Shown here: piece by piece, positions 45,701 through 57,089 of the stretch
Layout of the letters: the number at the start of each line of letters is the position of its first letter
Numbering within the stretch: the first letter of the stretch is position 1
Assembly (NCBI RefSeq): GCF_029227915.1
Contig: NC_079879.1
Location: 10,354,001 to 10,418,000, forward strand
Length of the DNA stretch: 64,000 nt
Source of the DNA: Hydractinia symbiolongicarpus
Lineage: Eukaryota > Cnidaria > Hydrozoa > Anthoathecata > Hydractiniidae
Direction: 5' to 3'
Position numbers and translations under genes: made by a program
Notes under the pieces: generated by a model
Told to the model about the DNA's origin: nothing
Database searches by the model: none
What the model saw: the letters and a program-made list of their open reading frames with translations, nothing else

Positions 45701-46735
45701 GTAGTGTAATAGGATTTTCTGTGGCTCCCAATTTTGAGGTCTGAATTGAATCCAACTAGCTACCAGACAATGTACTTGCGATGTACAAAGTAGCTCTTTT
45801 ATATGATTATACTGATAATACTGCCCTGTTCTGGTCTGGCTGGGGTGTACCATTCTTGGTACGGAGGACAACATATGATCGATCAAGAAAAACGTACAGT
45901 TTATATAGAGTTGGGTGCTGCTATCTTACTGAAACTAATGTTTTACTGAAATAAAGCAAGTCAAATATAGAAATAAATTTAAGCAAAAAATTTTGTTGCA
46001 AATATTTTGTTAACTGATTGCTGTAGAACTAGCTTCTCCATTTTGGACAATAAAATCGAGAAAAATGTACAGCGAATATAGATCTGCTTGCCGCTATCTT
46101 ACTGAAACCAATAATGTTTTACTGAGACGAAGCAAGTCAAATATTGAAATAAATTTAGATTTTTGTTACTGATTGCTGTAGAACTAGCTTCTCTATTTTG
46201 GACAATAAAATCGAGAAAAATGTACAGCGAATATAGATCTGCTTGCCGCTATCTTACTGAAACCAATAATGTTTTACTGAGACGAAGCAAGTCAAATATT
46301 GAAATAAATTTAGATTTTTGTACACTTGGACATTTTTTTTGTTAACTGATTGCTGTAGAACTAGCTTCTTTATTTTGGACAATAAAATCGAGAAAAATGT
46401 ACAGCGAATATAGATCTGCTTGCCGCTATCTTACTGAAACTAATAATGTTTTACTGAGACGAAGCAATTCATACATCCATTCACAATACGGTCTATAAAA
46501 TCTCGGTTATAGCGAAGTGTTTTTGTAACACCCATTAATGTGAAATCTTCTGTTGTTTTTAGGCTCGTATGACATTGTTCATATCAAAGATGCAGCTGGT
46601 AACCAATTTGCCACTCGTCTTTCCAACATTTTCTTAGTTGGCAAGGGAAACAAAGCTATGGTCACTCTACCGAAAGGAAAAGGGGTCAGACTTACCATCT
46701 CTGAAGAAAGGGACCGAAGACTCGCTCACAAATAA
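42772..46735 (+). CDS. RPS4: 40S ribosomal protein S4 (eS4)
   Basis: Six exons: 42772-42774 (the ATG alone), 42906-42983, 43068-43248, 44879-44976, 45343-45589, 46563-46735, giving 259 residues; human RPS4X has 263. Sequence matches eS4 throughout: [75 protein letters not shown]-like (here [11 protein letters not shown]), [24 protein letters not shown] and [16 protein letters not shown]. It contains the S4 RNA-binding, central and KOW-like C-terminal domains of the small ribosomal subunit protein. The first intron right after the start codon is a known feature of animal RPS4 genes. A pyrimidine-rich TTTCTTTT near 42748 may be the 5' TOP region. Intron 3 holds the second copy of a 34-nt repeat; intron 5 a tandem repeat. 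Confidence 0.99.
44063..44096 (+). repeat. 34-nt repeat in RPS4 intron 3, copy 2
   Basis: 33 of 34 bases match 42547-42580, in the same orientation. Flanking sequences are unrelated, so the repeat has sharp limits. Box C/D or H/ACA snoRNA motifs are not evident. Confidence 0.75.
45875..46470 (+). repeat. Tandem repeat in RPS4 intron 5
   Basis: Three close copies beginning CTGTAGAACTAGCTTCT at 46021, 46176 and 46353 (spacing 155 and 177 bp), preceded by a diverged partial copy from about 45880. Each unit includes GGACAATAAAATCGAGAAAA and TTTTACTGAGACGAAGCAAG. Non-coding. Confidence 0.85.
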
Positions 46736-49700
46736 GTTTGTAAAATCACCTGTGAATGAAAAAAATACTAGAAATACATCCTTTTTACGTTTGATTTTAC
46801 CCTATATCTTTCTTGAATTTATTTTGATAACGGGGATGCTTCTCATCAGAATCATATGCGACGTTGTGATTTTCACAGAGCGAATTATTCTGAAGTTATT
46901 TTGAATTCTTTCCAGTAAAGACTTTCTAAAAATAAACACTGAATATTGGTAAGAAAAGTTTCTATTTTTCAGCGAATTTTTTCGAAGCAAAATAAAAACA
47001 AATAAAACAGCGCATGCCTCAGATACATTACGCCGTCCAATTCCTTTTGTAAAAATCCCTCTTCAGATAAGTGAGCGAAAGGTAGTGTTGGAAGCGTCTT
47101 TTTATCGCAGAAAAGGAAAAGTTTGCGCACGGCCCAGGTGTAATAAGTACACGTCTTATTTACTTTTTTTTTTCGGCCTCTGTTATTACGAACCTTTTAA
47201 ACTTGCAGTTGCTTGGTTTCCGAGTCAAATTTTAGCGTTAGCTCAAAGTAACTCTTTCTATGTCAGGGTTCTCACGCCTTCTAATAATTCTAAAAAAATG
47301 AAATCCTAAGTAAATTCATTTTTTTAACGGATTCTTTTGTGGGGTACAACTCCAAATACTGGATCAGCTAAAATGTGGAAATGAAATTTGATATTCTAGT
47401 TTGTGGGGAATTCTGTATAGTATCAACTATACAACTATACTTTTGCAAATACAGCATTCCATTCCACAATATTTTTCTAATTTCGGTCTGTTTATTCGAG
47501 ATAAGGAACTTTCTCAAACCAAGAGATCTGACAATGCAACCTCGTCCCAGGGTTTTTTGGCTTTTTGAAATCAGGGGCTGGCGCTAGCGGTTTTGACAAC
47601 GGGCAACAAGATGTCAAGAAAGAAGTATAGGAATTAGTGGAAAAGTCTGGCGTGAAGATTCCGGCAGTTAGAAAGCCAGGATTTAAAAATCACTGAATTT
47701 ACTGAAATTTTAGAATTCAAATCTTTTTTTTTGTAAGTAACCGATCTGTAATGCAAAATTTTACATTACAAACAACACCACTAAATAAATAAAAAAATCA
47801 AACTTCAAATTTCGCATACATATTGCAAAAAAGTAAAAACTTTGAACTTTATCTTAAAATTGATCTAGAAAATTCTGGAAATTCCATGATAATACAAATC
47901 CTGTTATGTAAAACTGAAGATTCGAATAAAATAAGTTGTTCTCAACAAGTTCAATGAACCAGGTAGACCATCACTCTATCAACTCCAACAACATATATCA
48001 TCCTTGAAATGTTTCAGTATCCAGGAGTTTGAAACGACTATTTTGATCCAGATTTTTTGAGAATGTTCTGTATAAAAATTGACCTGAATCTAAAAGGATG
48101 TTAGAATTTCCGCGCCCGAAGGCGTAGGAAATTCTTTAAAACCGTCGTTTTTTTCTTTCGGAGCATTTTTTGAGAAAAAATCGACCATGGGATTTCACTT
48201 TGCTCAGTCACAGATGTAAACTTCGTACCCAAGCTCCTTAACTACTGGGAAGTCTCGTATTGACGTTTCAGGTCAAAACTGCTTTATTTTCGACAAAAAT
48301 TGACACAGTTAATAAAAAAGTATGCTGAAAATGATGGTCAAATCAAAATTTTGATTTTTTGTCAACTAATGCCGTTTAAGACCATAAACGTTTCAATCGC
48401 AAGACTTTCAACCATGAATGATAGGCCGTATTTTTTGTTAGCAATTTCTTTTAAAATGTGAGTTTAATGACACGTTTCGATTTGTTTGCGTTTGTTGTAA
48501 GATATAATGTCAGTGGTGTGCTTTATCTTCAGAGGTTCATGCACCGAACCCCTTCGAATGTTTGGCACAATAACACAACGAATTAGCAGGTTTTCATCAA
48601 ATATTTTGGTAGCGCGAGGAAATTCTTAGAGCCCCCAGGGCTTCTTGTTAAAAATTTGAAACGACAATTTTAGCAGAAACTGAATTACCTGGTGTTGCTA
48701 TTCAATTATTGACTCAAATTTGATTTATACTTTGATTTTTATTTGACAAATCCGTAAACTTAACTTGCCCAACGCCTAAAATCTTGAATTCCATAAATAA
48801 CGGATTCAACAAGTTGGATGTTGTATCTACCATCTTATCCAATTCACTTAATGGTGATTGCCCTTTCTCAGGCCCATTTCGTTAAAAATGGTTGAAACGA
48901 TCAACTGTATTGAACACGGAGGGTAACTAGTGAATTATTGTTTTGAAAGTTTTGGTATTCTAAAATTAATTTCACAATTTTTTCATATTTTTAGCTAGTA
49001 AAAGAAGTGGGGTTAACAACAGACATAAATAATAGGGCAAAAATGTTTCACAGGTTATCTCTGAAACATTTTTATATTGTTTTACGGTGCTTTTTATATT
49101 TACAGGGTTCTTACGCTGTAAAATAAAGTATTTGAGGGTTTGCAATTTTTAAAATTCAACATCTTTTGTTTTGTAAGGATAGTTTGAACAAGTTCAAAGA
49201 ATTTCTCAAAAAAAATTAAAAGATATATACATAAACCGAAGTAAATTTAAAAAGTAAAATTTCATACCACAGAGAAAAGTGCGTCTGGTTTGCCAGCAAT
49301 AAACCAACTTTTCTCACTTTTTTCAATGATTCTTGCCTGATAAAATCATGAATTCACAAAAAATATCAAGTTCTGTATCTAGCTACACCTAGGGTCTACA
49401 ATCTTGGCGAAACAAAACAGCTAATTTCGAATTTCGTCACCACAAGCAATTGCGTAGGCCCATTCTATATTAGATTCACAAATCTTGAACTTGTCTATGT
49501 TCAAAGTTAACTTGTTTAAGTCCAAATTCATAAAATCAGCTGATTGTTGCTGACTTTGAGACCCCCTCGACGTGAATTATTTCGGTACGCAGGCTTGCTA
49601 AAAAATGTGACTAGCAACTTTTCAACGCTATCTACTTTTTGTACCTGTATGTAAAAGTAGCGACTTTTACAGCCTGCTGGCCATATTTAGAAAATAAGGA

Positions 49701-50300
49701 AAAAACTGCCTCCATCTCAATATTTTTGTCCAAGATTGTACATCTATCTTTCTAGGTTACACCAACCAGCACAGTAAGAGTAATTATTTTTAACCACAAA
49801 ACGTTATGTTCACACGAAGAATACTCTATTCTTAAGCAACTATTTGTGTTTAGATTGGTCAGGAGCATCCAGGGAGTTATGGAAATACCGAGAACGTTTT
49901 ATTTTTTTATTTTGTAGCAAGTTTGTTGACAAGTGTAGACAAAAGAATCCTATATATTACAATTCATTGTTACATTATAAAATTTCTGAAAAAATAAATT
50001 GGTATAAAATTGAAGGTTTAACAAACCAAGCCAGTAAATATCCTCATATTCACATATTCAACGTTGAGGCTACAATGTATGGCATAAGCCAATGTGTTCA
50101 AAAAACGGGACTAAAAACAAATAAATAAAAAGGGTTGGGCATAAAACAACAGGAACCAACATGTTGTCCGTAGGAGAACTCAGGTTTGCCATATCATAAA
50201 TAAAAGTTAGCAAGAAGCTAAAGATTAAATTGTAAAAAAAAAAAAATGATGAAAGGGTCAAGATCAAAAAAAGTTGGGCACGAGTTTGATTAGTACCAAA
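46736..50300. other. Intergenic region between convergent RPS4 and HPS1
   Basis: About 3.5 kb with no supported gene. AATAAA at 46931 is a candidate RPS4 poly(A) signal. A CAACCTCGTCCCAGGG repeat motif is at 47537-47552. The open frame at 49844-50128 has no recognisable motif or splice context. Confidence 0.5.
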
Positions 50301-53300
50301 CTACAACAAATTAATGGGAGAATTTGTTTCACCCGACGACTCCCATAAAACTTTGGTTAACTTTCTACAAGAGGTCGCGACAAAGTGATTGCTAACGGCG
50401 CCTATATGCATGCATAGAAGTTCGTAACATTGCACTGAAGAAGAGGATTCCGATGGAAATAAATAACGAATGATGTCTCTAAAGAATAATAACATTGTTC
50501 CAAATTACAGCTTGAAAGTAGCAAAAATACAATTTGAAAGTAGCAAAAACACGGTTTGGAAGTAGCTAAAATAAAGTTCCGAAGTAGCATTTTACTAATT
50601 GAAAATCTTAACAAGGAACTTTCTATAAAAAATTCAAGTTTAAACCAAATCTACAAAGTTATCGTAAATTCTGTATTTCCAAATATTCCGAACGATGAAA
50701 TAATAACTCGAAGAATTCTTTAAAGTAGAAACTTACTTGTAAAAAGTGCCCGACATTATTCCACTCGGTTTATTTTCGTTCAAGTCTTTTAACGACTTTT
50801 TCGTGTACAACGGTTTACCCAACAAATCTTCGAACCATAAAAAATAAGAAAACATGAAATCGCCTTCTCTCACCATGATAGCAGTGTAACCATTGGTTAG
50901 CATGGTTTCAGAGTATTGCCACATGTCCCATATCCTCTGTTTGATGACGATGTATATGGGAAGTTTGTGTGGAGACTTTGAATCTGTATTCACATTAATT
51001 GTGGGCGCTATTAATTGATCAGTACTCCTGAAAACAAAAAAAGCTAAATAAAAATCGCCTAACAAAACTTCGACAGACAAGTCTATCAAGGGTTTCACCT
51101 TCAATTTATCTTGAATGAACATCTTCTGGGAGTTACACATATATTTTAGCACTTAAGAATTTTCATAGTTTTACCTTTTTTTTCTTTTTTTTTATTTGTT
51201 ATTACGGCCTTTTATTAAACTGCTTCCGCGATTATCCAGATTATTATTATTCCGAATATTTATACAGGATATAACCACTTCAGTGTTGGAAACACTGTTA
51301 TCAATGTGGGTCCAGTGTTCGGAATGTATACATTAAGTATAGACCGGCAGTACGTACCCAATTTCCTTCACATGACATGGGTTGACCCGTAGCTGTAGTA
51401 AAGGCACTTGCTAAACATGCCCGCGCTGAGGACCGAACCACGGACCTTGCGGTTACGAAGCGAACTCCTTAACCACAAGACCACGCGCCACAATAAGAAT
51501 TTTCAGAATCTTTAGGTAATAAAGAAAAATAACATGTGTACAATTACAATAACCCATTTTGAGAAGAAAAGTTAAGAACTTCCCTAACGCAGCTATTGCT
51601 GAATCCTCCATTCAGACCTCAGAATGAAAATTAACCCACTTCAATTTATTAAATCCTCCCCAACAAACACCCTTCCCTCTTCATTGAACAATTGCTTATT
51701 AAGAGTATATCGTGCTTGCAAGTACGAGACTTCAAAGTAGTATTAAAATGAAAAACAACAAATACAACAACAAAACTCACCTGTTTACGTAAACAAAATG
51801 AATAAGACCAGGGAAATCATTATGATAAGCTGTCATGGTCACATTTCTCTGTCCTCTCACTTGCAAGTAAGAACTGAAATGACGCAGTCGGCGTGTGGCC
51901 ATTTCCCGTATGTTTAAGATCACTTTTAACTGTTTCTCGTAGCGAGATAGACGTCTTTGTGTTTTACTGATAAATAAAGAAGTGAAGAGAGCTTTCGTAC
52001 TTTTAATCAACTCGTTCAAAGAATTTTCCAACCTAAAAAATATGAAAGAAATTTTCACAAAGTGAATACGATGAAATTTGTTAAAATCGGACATCTGTTT
52101 AAGGCGGACACGTACTGTTCGAACGGAATGATTTACAGTCAAATTATATAGAAAAATCTGTAAAGCGGATATTATATAACATATTTTCTAAAATCATTTC
52201 ATACATTTTTTTTACTTTCGTATTTACTACTTTTCCTAATGTCTTCCCCCGTAACGATGACTGTTGGTCAACACTTTTTATGTAAATGGACATAACTGTG
52301 ATAAAACATTTTCAAATTGGCAGCAACAAATATAACCTTCCTAAAAAAACTTAAAAAATCCTCGAGGACAGAAAAAATGCGATGCGTATGTTAGTTTCTT
52401 CTGAAGGTCAAGCCTGAGCATTCAAGACTTATCAACTTGGTTGACATCTTATGTTCAAACTAACCTTTGTGGTATCTCTTCAGCCGTCTGTTCGCCATGT
52501 ATAAAATCATCAATGCCACCGTCTTGAACAAGTTTCCAACACTTTTCAAACATCCTAACGCTCTGTAAAAGTCTTGTTGATTCCAACTAAAAGCGAAACA
52601 TCACTACATCAATCTTTTAAGCACTAAGTACTGTACAAAACTGGTATGATACATGTAGCCATGTACTTCACGATTAATTCTCAGTGCGTTCTTTGCGTTG
52701 TTCTCTACAATATTGGCCTCTACCGTTACATGTTGCAACTGTAACAATAAGGTACTAAGACCAAAGGTAAAAACTCACATTTTAAAACCGACATCTCTCT
52801 GGTGATGGTTAGGCGGTCAGTACACTTTTAAAACAATATCTAACTGTATTTAAGGAACTTACATCGACTTGTTTGTATACAACACCAAGTATTTTATTGA
52901 TGCATTTCTCACCATCATCCAACAGTCTGGCACGATATGACGGTAACTTGTGGATGTTCAACTTTAAGATGGATTTAAGACAACGAAGAAGATTTTGAAT
53001 GTACGTAGCAAGGTTCGTGTGACGATTCTGAGGAAAAAAATACAAGACTTCCTAGTGGGCACTTCAACTTTAAAAGACGTTGCATGTGACGTTAAATAGA
53101 CGTTGATTTCGCATTGAAAATGACAGATTTTTTGACGTCTTTTTCCGACGTCAATTTAACGTCAGACATTAACGTCTTTTTAACGTCTAGCAACGTCTCG
53201 CAACGTCTAATCAACGTCTCGCAACGTCTAATACGTTGTTCAGAAATTTTGCCGCAATTATTTACAGTTACAGCTGATTTATATTACATGTTTTTTTCGT

Positions 53301-56129
53301 GTGGCGATTCTGAGAAAAAAATATGTAGTAAATTTATCAGAACACGGAAATTCATTGGTTTTAATTGCTGAACCAAAGGACAAGGTGAATGTAATCTTTC
53401 CTGAAGCACTTAGAGTGCTTTGCGATTTTAACTGTTATAAATATTTCACACATTGCTATATAGCAATTTAGCTGCCATTTTAAACAAAATTCAAATATTA
53501 CGTTACATTCTAGTAGTTTACGCTCATACTCTCCAATTTTTTATCATCCAAAATCTGGCACTTTTTGCCAAACCATTCTAATCTTAAATGGGAATACATG
53601 GAGTATTACAACAAACAGATTAGTTGCTTTTCGCATTCTGAAAGTAATTTCTTTCTCGTAGAGACAATCTTTTTGGGGTGTTTGAATTTTAATGCTTGAT
53701 TTGTTTCGCAATTCAACCGCTTATCCACAAAGGACCTACCTCGACAAAAATATATATTTACCTGAGATATGATAATAAGTACCGTAGCTTTGTCGAGTAG
53801 CAAACAATGAGCAGTATGAGGAGCGTACCCACAATCCCCTGCACGCAGAAATATAGATTGCTGAAAATATTGCGAAGCTCTCTCCTCCTTTGTGTTTTTA
53901 GTCGACCCATCATCCTCTGCATCTTCATCATCTATAGGCTCAAAGTCAAGAGATGGTGTAGTTGTGGAGGAGGAATCAGAATGTCGAATCTCCTCCGTTT
54001 TGTTGCGATCGTCGTCAGTTTCGTCGCCGTCGTCGTCATCGGTAGAGTTCGAAACATATTCAAGATCTGCTTCGTTCATCTTCTATAAAAATAAAAACAA
54101 CACTAAATTTATAGTATTTTTCTTAAACAAAAGCAAAATTATGGAATTGTTTAATTTTTCGTCCCTTTTGTGTGAACTTCAAGACCGATATCAAAAACAA
54201 CATATTTTCTCTTTCAATTTAAAAAAAACAAAATAAAAATCGCAAACCACGAAAACAAAAAAAGGAATTACCAAATCAAAGTCGACTACGCCGTCAGCAC
54301 TGGGATTGTCACCTGCAAATGCCAATGTCGTTACCTTGGGCGTATGGAAGCTATTACTCTGAGGTGTAGAACTGGCAGAATGAAAATCCTGTTTTGAAGA
54401 CGAACTGGAATCTTCATCAATAATCACATCAACAGGTTTTGACGTTTGACTTTTAAAATGAAACAACCCTTCGTCGCTTGCAAGTTGCGTTGAGTGGCTG
54501 CTCAGCGGCGGCGGCGTGCGGTGACAACTATTCGGTACCGTATCATCACTGTATTTAAACTTATTTTTTACAATCACTATTAGCATTAAAATATCTGAAA
54601 CTCGTAGCTCAGGCGAGTTCTCATTCGAGTATAAGCCTAACAATTTATTATTCACTAAAAGCAATGCATGGACAGTATGCCCGTCACGGTTCGTTTTTAA
54701 CAGCACGTCACCTAATAAATTTAACGACACGTTATTCAACTGTGGATTTACATGCAGACGCTCCAGAGCTTCAGCTAAAAACATTTGCTCTTGTTCGCAT
54801 AAAGTCTGCCATGTTTGTAGCAACTCTTCTAAGTCCTTCCACGTCTGTTTGCGTATCATTGGATACTGTGATTTCAAATGATCCGACGCACACGGTCCGT
54901 AATAAAGTCTCAACAAATAATAAAAGACGTTCAATTTACGCCGTAAAAAAAGTTCGGACTCTTCACCGTCTCCACATGCTGCGACGAAGTATAAATTAGA
55001 TAGCTAAAAATAGAAATGAAAAAAAAAAATCAAATAAAACACGTGTAACGTGTTTTGTTTAAATACCGTACAAAAAATAAATTTAATAGCAAACCAATTC
55101 AGTAAAAAATTAGGAGGCCTTGGACGAGCAAACGAGTGTCATTTTGGAAAATTATGTTAATCAATTCACCTTTATAATATCTATGCATTGATAAAGTTTG
55201 TGTGCATATCCCTTAACAGGTCTAAAAGTACTGATGACAGAAAATGTCAAAATTTGCTATTACTTAATTGTGACATCATAATTTATGCAGCATAATTAAA
55301 TCTGAAATTCTTTAAAATGTGAATATTTTGAGAACGAAAAGCGCTTTTTTAGAAATTTAAAAAGACTTAAGGTTTCCTTTAATGCTCTAATAAACACCTC
55401 TAAAATCTCAAAAATGTAATAAATGCCCGCGGATATTATAAACGTATTTACAGTAACTTTTTCTTTAGAGATAGAGAAGTTATTATCTGTAAGTTGCTCT
55501 TGTCGTCTTTGTGCTCCATGTATACCTCAATGAGGCTATATTTAAATTTTACAATTATTATTTATTTTAATATATACAATATTAAAGTCGATTTAAATTA
55601 GCCTTAATAGGCTATCATATATTTTATTTTATTTTTATTTATATCTAAGTTTTAAAATGTTGTACTATTGTACATTATCGACTATATATAAATTAATTGA
55701 TTGATTGATTGAACTTATCTAGGGCCAACTATAATTTTTTTAATTGATACAATTAGCACTAAAATTACATTTAAAAGCCAAAACTGCGGGTAACTATTTT
55801 GAACAGACAAAATACAGGTATTAACGAGACATTAAAATATTCTAAAAATGGCGAAAGTGTCTCCTTACCTCACTCATAACAAATATAAATCCATTTTCAC
55901 AAATCATTGATTTATACGAATTACCAAGTTCCTTCATGTATTTATTTGACGTCACGAGAGGGGAAAAGAAATGCCCTGCATAGCTGATCACAGCCTCTTC
56001 GTCATGGACTGTAGATTCGTCAACCAGTCCATTCTTGATGGCTGTTTCTATCAAATGAGTTTGGAACTGTCGATCTTTCCACAGGTACAAAAGGTCTGGC
56101 AATGTACTGAATACTGCTAGACATTTCAT
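50301..56129 (-). CDS. HPS1: Hermansky-Pudlak syndrome 1 protein (BLOC-3 subunit)
   Basis: Eight exons on the minus strand: 56129-55869, 55003-54272, 54082-53762, 53027-52863, 52562-52465, 52032-51781, 51027-50737, 50478-50301. Frames join exactly, giving 765 residues; human HPS1 has 700. Matches run from the start (MKCLAVF..LYLWKD, a longin-like domain) through RRKLNVFYYLLRLYYG, QEQMFLAEALERLHVNPQL and LLLVNNKLLGLYS to the C-terminal domain: RNVTMTAYHNDFPGLIHFVY, GDFMFSYFLWFEDLLG and VQCYELLCMHIG. With HPS4 it forms BLOC-3, the GEF for Rab32/Rab38 in lysosome-related organelle biogenesis. The linker in exons 2-3 is long, Ser-rich and very acidic (DDDDGDETDDDR), which explains the extra length. 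Introns contain a SINE, an ACGT-motif array and small repeats. Confidence 0.94.
50497..50600. repeat. Four copies of a 20-25-bp repeat (GAAAGTAGCAAAAA)
   Basis: TTGAAAGTAGCAAAAATACA, then close variants, repeat four times in HPS1 intron 7 right beside the last exon. Non-coding short tandem repeat. Confidence 0.7.
51290..51491 (-). mobile_element. tRNA-derived SINE (TTCGTAA type), copy 2
   Basis: On the minus strand from about 51491: GCGTGGTCTTGTGGTTAAGG (A box), TTCGCTTCGTAACCGCAAGG (anticodon arm) and GTGGTTCGGTCC (B box). The body then contains GGTCAACCCATGTCATGTG, matching the copy at 640-770. It is in HPS1 intron 6. Confidence 0.68.
53070..53236. repeat. Array of 14 ACGT motifs (GACGTT then AACGTC)
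   Basis: In about 165 bp of HPS1 intron 3, the left part carries GACGTT/GACGTC and the right part AACGTC copies, including a direct repeat of CAACGTCTCGCAACGTCTAA. The arrangement is roughly mirror-symmetric, as in a MITE with internal repeats. Function, if any, unknown. Confidence 0.75.
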
Positions 56130-57089
56130 AGTGAGAAGCTTTTCATTGTTTAACTTTTCTTAATTTTTGTTTTTTTATATTCCTTTTAAAAAAAGTTTAT
56201 CATAACGTTTTCCAAGCGCAACAATAACAACAATACACATAGTTAGATTTGAAATTAAGCAGTCACAAAGAAATATATCCAGTTTAGCCTTCTAGCCATA
56301 TCAGAGAAACACTTTTTTGCACAAATATCATAGAATGCATTTACTTATTGGGACAATGTTTCAAAGCACATAAGTTTTTTAGACGATGAAAGATCTAAAG
56401 AAATATAAAAGAAATGATCCCATCAAAGCTACTTTCGAAGACAGTTGGTTTAGAAAAAAATAGTTTCAAAAGAATAAAGATAAATGCAAATCCTGTTGGG
56501 ATATAGAAATTTCGTGTTGCATGCAGCAACAGACTCATCTATATTGTTCAATTTTTTTATATATATTTACATTAATTACAATAAAATATCTATCTATTTT
56601 TTTTCACATAAAGTTTGTAACGAGTTTCAAAAATTCAATTTTTTAATTTTGATAAAAAAATACCAAATCCACTGTAGATCGTATCTGTTCATAGCAACTT
56701 ACTGTCATGATAAGTGTAGCTAAAAATATCTTTATCAACAATTCCAACCAAACACAACCAAAAAAATCGAACAAAACCACCAACTTCTTATTCAACATCA
56801 GCTCTGACGTCATTCATGGAATGCGGATAGAACGAATGACTTTACCTGCCTGAAGTAAAAATTTCAATATATGTGGAATGGCTTTTAAAATTCTCATTGG
56901 ACGTTGAAAACGACAACTTCAGGAAATGGAGAGCATGCAAGAAAATGTCAGATTTTTAAGAAGTTTATTTATAATAGAAGAAATATTAGAAACTTGTCCC
57001 TTCACTACTCGCATTTTAAAACTGACAAACCAATTACGAAATGCGTCTTGATAAAATTTAAGAAGTGTCTAATATGCTCAGAATGAGTT
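56130..57089. other. Spacer between ZUP1 and HPS1
   Basis: About 960 bp between two genes on the minus strand. TTTATT at 56964-56969 reads AATAAA on the minus strand and lies 120 bp past the ZUP1 stop, a plausible poly(A) signal. The HPS1 promoter must lie in the remaining bases. No frames supported. Confidence 0.5.

Noticed and set aside
49844-50128. 94-codon open frame upstream of the HPS1 end
   Set aside because: It opens only from a non-ATG codon, has no recognisable motif, no matching splice partner and AT-driven composition.
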